Positions 25,409 through 33,080 of a DNA stretch of 60,070 nt are shown here, one piece after another (positions within the stretch are counted from its first letter, which is position 1; each line of letters starts with the position of its first letter). The stretch lies in assembly GCA_947490615.1 (NCBI GenBank), contig CANLHK010000013.1, positions 1 through 60,070 of the forward strand. Direction: 5' to 3'. A program made the position numbers and the translations under genes. The notes under the pieces are model-generated. The model made no database searches. It was not told the DNA's origin and worked only from the letters and a program-made list of their open reading frames with translations. This DNA comes from Planctomycetaceae bacterium. Its GTDB lineage: Bacteria; Planctomycetota; Phycisphaerae; Phycisphaerales; SM1A02.

Positions 25409-26068
25409 ATGACGGCGTTCTCGCACGGTCCTTCGAACATGCTCGCTGGCGGTCTCGACGCCAAAGTCCTCGTCCTGAATCGATACTACAGCGCGATTCG
25501 CGTCATTGACGCTCGTCGCGCTTTCCTGCTTTTGGCCAAAGAGATCGCCGAAGTCATCGCCGTCGAAGATGGCTCCTATGTCTCGTATCCATTTACGACT
25601 TGGACCGAGCTCTCGGAGTTTCGCAGCCGCTTTGAAGCGACGCAGCATGACTGGGTGCGCACCGCGCGCATCTCCATCGCCGTGCCCAAGATCGTGCGCG
25701 TGCTTGGCTACGACCGATTGCCGCGCGAACAAGTCAAGCTCAATCGCCGCAACATCTACGCGCGCGATTCCAATCGCTGCCAGTACTGCGGCAAGGGCTT
25801 CCCGACGCGTGAACTCACGCTCGACCATGTGAAGCCCCGCGTGCAAGGCGGCGGAAACTCGTGGACCAACCTCGTCTGTGCGTGCGTGAAGTGCAACGCC
25901 CGCAAGGGTGGACGCACACCTGAACAAGCTGGCATTCGGCTCATTCGTCCCGCAGTGAAGCCCAAGCGCAACCCAGCGATCTCGCTGCGCCTCGGCAGTC
26001 CCAAGTACGAGTCGTGGAAGGCTTTCCTCGATGAGGCGTACTGGACAGTCGAACTGTGCGACGATTGA
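25409..26068 (+). CDS. HNH endonuclease family protein
   Basis: A 219-residue protein with a C-terminal HNH domain: zinc-ribbon cysteines Cys124 and Cys127 (CQYCGKGF), the active-site LTLDHVKPRVQGGGNSWTNLV (Asp139, His140, Asn154) and the second Cys pair within VCACVKCNARKGG. The N-terminal 110 residues (KVLVLNRYYSAIRVIDARRA) match the standalone HNH proteins widespread in planctomycetes, cyanobacteria and actinobacteria, whose role is unknown and probably housekeeping. No methyltransferase or toxin partner adjoins it. The ATG at 25409 has GGAG five bases upstream; a GTG at 25403 is the alternative. Confidence 0.88.
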   Translation: MTAFSHGPSNMLAGGLDAKVLVLNRYYSAIRVIDARRAFLLLAKEIAEVIAVEDGSYVSYPFTTWTELSEFRSRFEATQHDWVRTARISIAVPKIVRVLGYDRLPREQVKLNRRNIYARDSNRCQYCGKGFPTRELTLDHVKPRVQGGGNSWTNLVCACVKCNARKGGRTPEQAGIRLIRPAVKPKRNPAISLRLGSPKYESWKAFLDEAYWTVELCDD

Positions 26069-26231
26069 TGCCGCGACTGTCTCGCGTCGCCTGAACGCGC
26101 GCAGGGAGAGTTCCTCGCGCAGGTCCGCATCTCACATGAAGATTGTGCAGGCCGCACCCAGCGTGCCGCGGCCTCGCCACGCTCCGTCTACATTCGGCGC
26201 CTCCCGCACCTGAAACTGTCGAGGTCCTCCA

Positions 26232-26807
26232 ATGCCCAAGCAAGAGACGAAGAAGAAGCGCAAGTCCGACTCGAGCGAAGGCGACGGTGCAATCATCGTG
26301 GTGGATGCCGCGGCCACCAAGGCGGCGAAGAAGGCCGCCAAGCTCGCGGCCAAAGAAGGTGCGAAGGCGGTCAAAGCCGCGCGTGCAGCAGCGAAGGCCG
26401 CAGCACGCGGACCCGAGTTCAAGCATGTCCGCAAGAAGAAACTCCGCAGCGGCAAGGGTCCAACGCCTCAGGAAATCGGCGAGTCACTCGTGGCGCTGTT
26501 CAACGCAGGCAAGAGCGAGGAAGCGGAGTCGACTTGGTATCACCGCAAGATCGAATCGATCGAGGACGACGGCACGGTGTTTGAGGGTTGGAAAGGCGTG
26601 CAGGAGAAAGGCGCGTGGTGGAAGTCGAACTTCACCGTCCTCTCGATGCACGCAAAGGGTCCCTACATTTGCACTGTGGGATTCACGGTGATCTACACCG
26701 GACGCGTGCGCATGCCTGACGGCACCGAGAGCGACGCGCATGAGTGCGGCGTCTACACCGTCGAAGATGGCCGCATCATCCGCGAGCAGTTCATGAAGGC
26801 GCTCTGA
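26232..26807 (+). CDS. NTF2/SnoaL-like protein with Lys/Ala-rich N-terminal tail
   Basis: A 191-residue protein in two parts. Residues 1-75 are low complexity and strongly basic, with AATKAAKKAAKLAAKEGAK-type repeats like histone H1 tails, implying nucleic-acid binding or a flexible extension. Residues 80-191 look like a SnoaL/NTF2 cone fold: PQEIGESLVALFNAGKSEEAE, then WYHRKIESIEDDG, WWKSNFTVLSMH, YICTVGFTVIYTG and HECGVYTVEDGRIIREQFM. No catalytic residues can be assigned. It is monocistronic, with a GAGGTCC-type ribosome binding site, and convergent with the CPBP protease. Confidence 0.75.
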   Translation: MPKQETKKKRKSDSSEGDGAIIVVDAAATKAAKKAAKLAAKEGAKAVKAARAAAKAAARGPEFKHVRKKKLRSGKGPTPQEIGESLVALFNAGKSEEAESTWYHRKIESIEDDGTVFEGWKGVQEKGAWWKSNFTVLSMHAKGPYICTVGFTVIYTGRVRMPDGTESDAHECGVYTVEDGRIIREQFMKAL

Positions 26808-26827
26808 GCGCTCGATGACTGCGCCAC

Positions 26828-28267
26828 TCACGACAACAGGGTGAGTCCAATCGTGAGCGTCACGGCGTTGTTCACGCCGTGGGCCACCATCGGTGCGATC
26901 AAGCTGCCGCGCATCTCCCGATAGAGGCAGAACCCAACCGCGAGTCCGCCAAGCGCAGGAACAAACAGCACTCCCTGCGGATGCACGATGGCAAAGACCG
27001 TGCTCGACGCGACTGCTGAGATCAGCATCGACACCACGCGCGCCTGCGGCAAGATCGACCCGCGCAGATGTCCGTAGAGGAATCCGCGGAACATGATCTC
27101 TTCGACAATCGGCGCCACCACACTCGCGAGCAGCAAGAGCAGCACGATTTGCCATCCAGTCGCATGCGCGAGGAGATCGACCACAGGATGCGACGGCGGC
27201 TTTCCTTGTCCGTTGATCGCAGCGTCGATGGCGCTCAGAATCGCGTACACGATGACGCCGAGCAGAAGAATCGGCACGGCGCTGATGTAGCAGAGCAATC
27301 CCTGCAACACCTCCATCGGAACGCCCTTGCCGCAATGCAAACCGACGAGTGCGCGCAACTCCGTCCAACCGACGCCGCGGTAGGCGGGGTACACCAACAC
27401 AACGAGCGAACTCAGCATCATGCCAATCGAAACGCAGAGCTGCGCGTTTTCGCCTGCATCCGCAAGCGCAGGCAGAATGAACAGCGCCGAAAGCAGATTG
27501 ACGGCGAGGTATGTGGCGAGCCAGAGTGCAAAGGTCTCGCCGAGGACGAGTGCGGTGCGAGCGTTGTCGGCCAGTCGAATCGCGGGACGCACCGTGCCTC
27601 GCATCGCAAGCACGAGGAGAACGACGAGTGCGATGACGCCGCCAAGGAAGACCAGGAGATACCAACCTCCCACCGCAAGAAGCACCACCATCGTTGCTGC
27701 GGAACTCGTCACGGCATCAGGTCCGAGCGCCTCGGCAAAGAACCCGAGCTTCGGCTTCAGCGCCGCGACCTCCGCGACAGCGCCCTTTCCCTCTTCATCG
27801 CCGTCGGCGGCGAGTTCGATGCGCTTGGCCATGGCTGCGACAACTTCGTCGCGCAGTTCTTTTGCTGCGACGGAGGCCTTGGACGGTAGCGCGAGCCCGT
27901 TGGCGTACTCGACTCCTGCGCTCCAACCGTCAATCGATCCAACGAGTACGGAGTACCCAAGCTGCTCTTTGAATCCGCCCTGCTTCAACGACTCTGCCTG
28001 CGCGAGGACTTGCTTCGAGTCGACCGTGGGAGCAAGCCCATGCATGGCGATCGTCAACTTCCCGACGAGTTGCGACTGGGTGGGAATCGAATCGAGTTCG
28101 CCCAGCCCCTCGTCCGCGGCGTGGAGCGCCTCAGCCGTCGGCGGCGGCGCGTCGTCCGATTCGCTCCGCGCCTTCTGGAGATACACCGCCAGCCCCGCGG
28201 TCGCGGCGATCAGAAGCCAGACCACCACGCGGCCGAAGTTGGTGTGAGAGCGATCACTAGGAAGCAT
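26828..28267 (-). CDS. CPBP-family intramembrane metalloprotease (Rce1/Abi type)
   Basis: A 479-residue protein. One N-terminal span (12-30) precedes a soluble domain of about 150 residues (helical, rich in Ala/Lys/Glu). Several membrane spans then lead to the CPBP active site: Glu389-Glu390 with Arg394 (VEEIMFRG), His429 (FAIVHP) and the HGVNN motif at 463-467. Family members cleave prenylated proteins in eukaryotes; bacterial ones have varied or unknown substrates. The ATG at 28267 (AGGA ten bases upstream) gives a sensible first span; a longer form from 28324 is possible. It is divergent from rplM. Confidence 0.87.
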   Translation of the reverse strand: MLPSDRSHTNFGRVVVWLLIAATAGLAVYLQKARSESDDAPPPTAEALHAADEGLGELDSIPTQSQLVGKLTIAMHGLAPTVDSKQVLAQAESLKQGGFKEQLGYSVLVGSIDGWSAGVEYANGLALPSKASVAAKELRDEVVAAMAKRIELAADGDEEGKGAVAEVAALKPKLGFFAEALGPDAVTSSAATMVVLLAVGGWYLLVFLGGVIALVVLLVLAMRGTVRPAIRLADNARTALVLGETFALWLATYLAVNLLSALFILPALADAGENAQLCVSIGMMLSSLVVLVYPAYRGVGWTELRALVGLHCGKGVPMEVLQGLLCYISAVPILLLGVIVYAILSAIDAAINGQGKPPSHPVVDLLAHATGWQIVLLLLLASVVAPIVEEIMFRGFLYGHLRGSILPQARVVSMLISAVASSTVFAIVHPQGVLFVPALGGLAVGFCLYREMRGSLIAPMVAHGVNNAVTLTIGLTLLS

Positions 28268-28421
28268 GCGGGGGTCCTGAGGGTTTATCGGGCGCGAAAT
28301 CAGCGCACGAGTCGTCTCGTGCATGGATGGCGCGCACCATAGTCGGTCCACTCGAGCCGTGACTGCGCCGCGATGCGACCCGTCAGCGCGGCAGGCGCGC
28401 GAAGCTGAACTCCCCATGAAG

Positions 28422-28449
28422 TTGACAGCAACAGAGGGAGTGGTATCCT
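28422..28449 (+). promoter_or_regulatory. Promoter of rplM-rpsI
   Basis: A consensus -35 TTGACA (28422-28427) and TATCCT (28444-28449) lie 16 bases apart, giving a leader of about 75 bases before rplM. This is the best-matching sigma-70 type promoter I see in the window. Confidence 0.7.
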
Positions 28450-28533
28450 CGCCGATTCTCCGCACGGAGTCCCGTGCTTACCTTGACTGTCCCGCGCCGC
28501 GAGGTGCCGTGGACTGAACGATTTGGACAGACC

Positions 28534-29076
28534 ATGCCTCGTCAGACCTACATTGCAAAGCCCGGTGAGATCAAGACTGTCTGGAGGCATGTTGATGCCG
28601 AAGGCAAGACGCTCGGCCGCCTCGCGACCGAAGTGGCGCTCGTTCTCATGGGCAAGCACCGCCCCGAATTCACTCCTGGCGTGCTCTCGGGCGACGCCGT
28701 GATCATCACCAACGCTTCGAAGATCGTTCTCACGGGCCGCAAGCTCGATCAGAAGACTCGTCGCCGTTGGTCTGGCTACCCAGGTGGACTCAAGGTCCGC
28801 TCGTACCGCCAGGAAATCGAGTCGAATCCGATGCGCCTCGTCAGCGAGGCGATCTTCCGCATGATCCCCAAGGGTCGCTACGGTCGCTCGCTCCACGCGC
28901 GCCTTCGCGTCTTTGCGGGAGCCGCCCACACCCACACTTCGCAGTCGCCCGTTGAGTTCGACACGAAGTCTGAGGCGCACACCATGCCTGAGCGCAAGCC
29001 AACGGCTGCCACGCAGAAGTCGGCGCGCCTCAAGAGCGCGCCACGCCGCGCTCACTCGCGCACCATCGCCAAGTAA
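28534..29076 (+). CDS. rplM: 50S ribosomal protein L13 with C-terminal extension
   Basis: A 180-residue L13. The conserved domain is clear: VWRHVDAEGKTLGRLATEVA, LMGKHRPEFTPGVLSGDAVI, TGRKLDQKTRRRWSGYPGG and MIPKGRYGRSLHARLRVFAG. Bacterial L13 is normally about 142-150 residues; here a basic tail of some 40 residues (TMPERKPTAATQKSARLKSA) follows, as often seen in planctomycete ribosomal proteins. It is followed after 108 bases by rpsI, the usual partner. Confidence 0.96.
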   Translation: MPRQTYIAKPGEIKTVWRHVDAEGKTLGRLATEVALVLMGKHRPEFTPGVLSGDAVIITNASKIVLTGRKLDQKTRRRWSGYPGGLKVRSYRQEIESNPMRLVSEAIFRMIPKGRYGRSLHARLRVFAGAAHTHTSQSPVEFDTKSEAHTMPERKPTAATQKSARLKSAPRRAHSRTIAK

Positions 29077-29184
29077 TGACGCAGCCGTCACGGCTGACGC
29101 ACCGATCCGAATCCGCAAGCACCTTGAACTCCCCTCGAAGCCACCGCGCACACTGAGTGCTGCGCCGACCGAACGAAAGACGCC

Positions 29185-29637
29185 ATGACCGAAGAGACCA
29201 CGACTCCCACCGCCTCGACCACGACGCGCATCCTCCGCGGCCCCGATCAGAAGGGCTGGTACTGGGGAACGGGCCGTCGCAAGACCGCCGTCGCGCGCGT
29301 CCGCATCAAGAGCGGCACGGGTGCGATCGAGGTGAACGACAAGGAGTTCGCCGAGTTCTTCGTCGAAGAGCGTGACCGCGGAGCGATCCTTGCGGTGCTC
29401 GAGAAGACGGGCCTCAAGGGCAAGGTCGATGTGAAGGTCAATGCACACGGCGGTGGAACGACCGGCCAGTGCGGCGCCACCCTGCTCGGCATCGGCCGCG
29501 CGATCATGAGCTTTGACGCGACGCTCGAACCCATTCTGCGCGAGAACGACTTCCTCACCCGCGACGCGCGTAAGGTCGAGCGCAAGAAGTACGGCCAGTC
29601 CGGCGCCCGCCGCCGCTACCAGTTCAGCAAGCGCTGA
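29185..29637 (+). CDS. rpsI: 30S ribosomal protein S9
   Basis: A 150-residue S9. After about 25 extra N-terminal residues rich in Thr the standard sequence begins, WYWGTGRRKTAVARVRIKSG, followed by VNAHGGGTTGQCGATLLGIG, LRENDFLTRDARKVERKKYG and the terminal RRRYQFSKR, whose final Lys-Arg reaches the P-site tRNA. Second gene of the rplM operon, with a strong terminator beyond it. Confidence 0.97.
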   Translation: MTEETTTPTASTTTRILRGPDQKGWYWGTGRRKTAVARVRIKSGTGAIEVNDKEFAEFFVEERDRGAILAVLEKTGLKGKVDVKVNAHGGGTTGQCGATLLGIGRAIMSFDATLEPILRENDFLTRDARKVERKKYGQSGARRRYQFSKR

Positions 29638-29686
29638 TCTGGGAGTTGGAGACGCGGCTCGAAGCCAAGTCCAACCCCGAAATCAA

Positions 29687-29722
29687 GAACGCCAAGCCTC
29701 ACAGCTTGGCGTTCTTCTTTTT
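29687..29722 (+). terminator. Intrinsic terminator of the rplM-rpsI operon
   Basis: GAACGCCAAGC (29687-29697) and GCTTGGCGTTC (29704-29714) form an 11-bp perfect stem with a six-base loop, followed by TTCTTTTT. Confidence 0.93.
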
Positions 29723-29740
29723 CGGTCTCTTGCGCGAGCG

Positions 29741-31387
29741 TCACACGCCGCGAATCTGGTTTTCGGCGGCCCGCATGCGCCGCGTCATCAACGCGACGGT
29801 GGTGCGATCTTCGCCGGCGAGCGTTTCCATGGTTCGCGGCGGAAGGCCGCAGAAGCCGTGGCGGCGCGCGACAAGGCGCGCTGCGTCACGAAGTTTCGGC
29901 TCGGACATCGCCGCCGCGACACGCGCAGCATGATGTCCCATCGGATCGACGATCGCCTGCCATTGCGCGACTTCCTTGAGCGCGTGCATGGCAACACCCG
30001 CCGCGTGCCGCGCGGAAGCTCGAGGCGTCCGTCGTGCGGGGATGAGCTTGGCAATGGCGTAATCGGCTGCGAGCGAGGCCGCGCGGTCAAAGCGCTGACG
30101 CGACGGATCAAATCCCGCGACGACGCCCTGCGCGGTCCACGAGAGTTCGCGCACGAGCGTGCGCAACTCATCGGCAGGCAAGCGCTCGGTCCCTGTGTCA
30201 ATCGCCTGATCCGCGCGGCCAAGTGCGATCACCATGGCGCGTTCAATCAACAGCGCACGAAGGCGCAACGCGGTGCGGAGGTCGGTCTCGATCTGGTCGA
30301 GCGCCGTGCGATCGGGCCAACGCGGCAAGGCATCGATCGCGCGTGAGGCGCGACGAAGCAAGTAGTGCATCGCTGCGCCGCGGGTTTCATCGCGCTCGTT
30401 GGCCGCGCGCGCATCCGTGGAGTACAGCCTTCGGATCGCCCGCGCCGACTCCACCATCGCCAGGAGTTCGCCGTCGACGAGGCCAAGCGGATGCAACTTG
30501 CGCACCGAGGGCGCAGAGGGAATCGTTTCTGCTGCGCCCGGAAGATCAAAGGTCGGAAGATCGACCCACGACGGTTGCACGCCGCGCAGCAATTCTCCGC
30601 GCCGACGATCCACGAGTGCGCGCAACAGTGGTTCGGTGCGGCCAACACGGGCTGCGATCTTGGCGGGATCCACGCCAAGCCTCCACGCGCGCTCCGCCAA
30701 ACGGCCCGAGTGCTCAATGACGCCTCGACCCGTCGACGCGCGCACGCCAAACTCGCGCAGCAGCAGCAGTCGGACGCCTTCGTGGGAGCGATGGAAGCGC
30801 GCCGAGAGTTCTTTCGCGGCGAGATTGAGCGAGCTGCCGCTCTCCAGAAGTCTGCGCGCCTCATCCAAGATGCCGCAGCGCTCACTGGCATCGATGCGGC
30901 GGAAGTTCCGCGCGCGGGCGACTTCCGCTGGATGTTGCTCCGCGAAACGCTCGAGACTGGCGCGATAGATCTCGACGCGCTGCCGACCACCGTCCAACAC
31001 CCAGTGCGCGCAGAGTCCCGCGCGACGCCAGCGTTGCAAGGTCTTGGAGGCGATCCCTAGTTCACGCGCGAGATTCTCAGGAGTGGACGCGCCGCCAGCA
31101 CGCTCCTCTGGACTCATGGCGATTCGCGCGGAAAGGTCGAGGACCAGCGTCGAGAGATCCGCGCGCAACGCGCGGCCAGTGACGACTTCGCCTCGCGCCG
31201 CCGCCACCTCAGCACCAAAGATGCGCTGCAGCGTTTCCTCCAACGCATACTGCGTCGACGCGTCGGTCGCGGCGATGATCGCCTCGGCTGCGTCGATCTG
31301 TCGGCGCGTCGCGGCTTCCGACGCGTAGGCCGTCTGCGCTGGAAGCGCTTGGATCGTCTTGAGGCTGTAGCTGGCTCGTCGAGGCAT
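29741..31387 (-). CDS. Sigma-70-like regulatory protein with N-terminal helix-turn-helix, degenerate
   Basis: A 548-residue soluble protein. Residues about 102-150 (STPENLARELGIASKTLQRW, then RAGLCAHWVLDGGRQRVEIY) form a MerR/excisionase-like winged helix-turn-helix. A second helix-turn-helix may lie at 186-212 (NLAAKELSARFHRSHEGVRL). Residues 368-450 run parallel to sigma-70 region 2, with GVVAGFDPSRQRFDRAASLA standing where sigma factors have KFDPxRGxxFSTYA. Residues 486-545 resemble region 4 (RRHGFCGLPPRTMETLAGED). The usual NLRLV, DLIQEG and WWIRQAI core motifs are degraded, so promoter melting or core binding may be lost. Comparable HTH-sigma proteins are, as far as I recall, found in Phycisphaerae. 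It is monocistronic and convergent with rpsI. Confidence 0.65.
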   Translation of the reverse strand: MPRRASYSLKTIQALPAQTAYASEAATRRQIDAAEAIIAATDASTQYALEETLQRIFGAEVAAARGEVVTGRALRADLSTLVLDLSARIAMSPEERAGGASTPENLARELGIASKTLQRWRRAGLCAHWVLDGGRQRVEIYRASLERFAEQHPAEVARARNFRRIDASERCGILDEARRLLESGSSLNLAAKELSARFHRSHEGVRLLLLREFGVRASTGRGVIEHSGRLAERAWRLGVDPAKIAARVGRTEPLLRALVDRRRGELLRGVQPSWVDLPTFDLPGAAETIPSAPSVRKLHPLGLVDGELLAMVESARAIRRLYSTDARAANERDETRGAAMHYLLRRASRAIDALPRWPDRTALDQIETDLRTALRLRALLIERAMVIALGRADQAIDTGTERLPADELRTLVRELSWTAQGVVAGFDPSRQRFDRAASLAADYAIAKLIPARRTPRASARHAAGVAMHALKEVAQWQAIVDPMGHHAARVAAAMSEPKLRDAARLVARRHGFCGLPPRTMETLAGEDRTTVALMTRRMRAAENQIRGV

Positions 31388-31575
31388 GGCGCAGGGTCTG
31401 CGGCGAATGGTCAGAGGTCGGCGAAGTTTACAGCGTCAGAGCACGCAGTCCGTCGCGCCGGGTTCGACCATGGCGCCACAGAAGCGGGTACTTCTCGTTC
31501 GCGCCGCGGCGCTCTGTGCCTCACCAAGTTCGCCGATTCACGCGATTTGCTGGGCCGTTCTCGGATCCCCACCCC

Positions 31576-32847
31576 TCAGCCCGCGGCGGAATTCACCCGC
31601 GAGGCCGCCGTTGGCGCAGCGTTTCCAAGCGCTTGAGCGGCCTCAGGCGTGAGAACATTGGCCGAGATCGAGGTGGTGCGCGCGATCCGCGGATTGAGGC
31701 GGGTGAGCAACTCGTGCGGGATCAGTCCCGCTTCGGCGGCAAGCCGTGGGAGATGCGTCGGCGCGTGAATGTCGCGGGAAATGAGCTCGACCGAGCAGCC
31801 GATCCAGTCGTGGATGTCGCCCGTGTGGAGTCCGGTGACATCGACCGTGAGTTGATCCATATTCACGACACCAACCACGGGTGCATGCACCATGCGGCCA
31901 TCGGGCGTGAACAAGCGCACGCAGGCGCGGCCCGAAGCGTCAGGCGTGCGCGGCAGCGGGTAGCCGTCGGAGTAGCCAACAGGAATCAGCGCGATCGTCG
32001 ACGGACGCTGCGCGATCCATCGACCGCCGTAGCCAACGGCAGTCCCCGCAGGAATCGCCTTCGCTTGCACCACGGCCGTCGACCAACGCACCACAGGTCG
32101 GAGCTCTTCGCGCGCGATGACCGCATCGGGCGCCTCGAGTTCATCGAGTCCATAGCCGAGCCACGCCACACCAAAGCGCACCATGGTGCGGTGGTAACGC
32201 GCGTCGCGAGCCAACGCATAGGTACTTGCGACATGCTCAAGCACATCGCTGGGCATGTCGGCGCGACTGGCCGCGATCACATACTCGTAACACTCCATCT
32301 GCCGCGCCGTCAGCGCAGCATCGGTGCGCGCATGAGAGAAGTGCGCAAACACGCCGCGTAAGGTGAGGCGCGAGGAGTGGGCAATGCGCGCAATGATGCG
32401 CACCGCTTCATCAGGCAGCGCGCCACCGCGGCTCATTCCCACATCGACTTCAACATGGACAGGAAGTTCGATTCCCAGCGACGCAGCGCAGGCTTCAAGC
32501 GCCGCGAGATTCTCTTCATCGTGCACGACAAGATGCAGTTGCCCCGCGAGCATGAGTCGGACGAGTTCGTCCTCACGAGCGATCGAGGTGACGGGCATCA
32601 GCACGAGAATCGGCACGGCACCGTTGACGGCGGCGGCGGTTTCGATGGCTTGCCGAAGGGAATACACCGCAAGCATCTGTGCGCCCGCGCCGACCAAGCG
32701 ACGCGCCACGCGCGTGACACCAAGACCGTACGCGTCGGCTTTCACGATGGGACAGAGTGCGCACCCGTCGCCGACAACCCGCCGAATACACAGCATGTTG
32801 TGATCAATGGCCGAGAGGTCGATGTCGATGGTGCTGGTGTCTTGCAT
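31576..32847 (-). CDS. alr: Alanine racemase
   Basis: A 423-residue PLP enzyme supplying D-alanine for peptidoglycan. The PLP-binding lysine lies in IVKADAYGLG near residue 38; the VFAHFSHA segment, the catalytic Tyr in VGYGGRWIA, LIPVGYSDGYPLP and VGVVNMDQLTVDVT are all typical of Alr/DadX. A C-terminal tail of about 30 residues extends past the usual end. The ATG at 32847 is preferred to an upstream GTG at 32865. It is divergent from the RNA helicase. Together with murA, murG and ftsW it shows that a peptidoglycan pathway is present. Confidence 0.94.
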   Translation of the reverse strand: MQDTSTIDIDLSAIDHNMLCIRRVVGDGCALCPIVKADAYGLGVTRVARRLVGAGAQMLAVYSLRQAIETAAAVNGAVPILVLMPVTSIAREDELVRLMLAGQLHLVVHDEENLAALEACAASLGIELPVHVEVDVGMSRGGALPDEAVRIIARIAHSSRLTLRGVFAHFSHARTDAALTARQMECYEYVIAASRADMPSDVLEHVASTYALARDARYHRTMVRFGVAWLGYGLDELEAPDAVIAREELRPVVRWSTAVVQAKAIPAGTAVGYGGRWIAQRPSTIALIPVGYSDGYPLPRTPDASGRACVRLFTPDGRMVHAPVVGVVNMDQLTVDVTGLHTGDIHDWIGCSVELISRDIHAPTHLPRLAAEAGLIPHELLTRLNPRIARTTSISANVLTPEAAQALGNAAPTAASRVNSAAG

Positions 32848-32981
32848 GGCGTCTTGCCTGCGCACTCAACTCAATTGCACCTTCCCGCACTCTGGCGCGA
32901 GCAGCCCAAAGGCATGCTCCTGTCCGCGCGTCATGCGTCGAAGGCTGGCCATCCTGACCGGACACCTTCTGGAGGCTGCAT

Positions 32982-33010
32982 TTGTATCGACTTCTGAAAC
33001 CCTCTACCAT
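32982..33010 (+). promoter_or_regulatory. Candidate promoter of the RNA helicase gene
   Basis: TTGTAT (32982-32987) and TACCAT (33005-33010) are 17 bases apart. The leader of about 65 bases contains a stem CGCCCT/AGGGCG at 33045-33060 around CGGA, 20 bases before the start codon. Confidence 0.45.
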
Positions 33011-33080
33011 CACCGTTCCTCACATTCAGAAACGCGTGCGACAACGCCCTCGGAAGGGCGGTGTGTTGCAGAAAGAGTCA

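Noticed and set aside
25409-26068. HNH nuclease as part of a restriction or defence system
   Set aside because: No methyltransferase, specificity subunit, ATPase or toxin-antitoxin gene is adjacent, and standalone HNH proteins of this form are common housekeeping genes in several phyla.
26828-28267. CPBP (Abi-type) protease as an abortive-infection or bacteriocin-immunity gene
   Set aside because: The gene is flanked by ribosomal and NTF2-like genes with no bacteriocin or phage context; the family name alone does not support a defence role.
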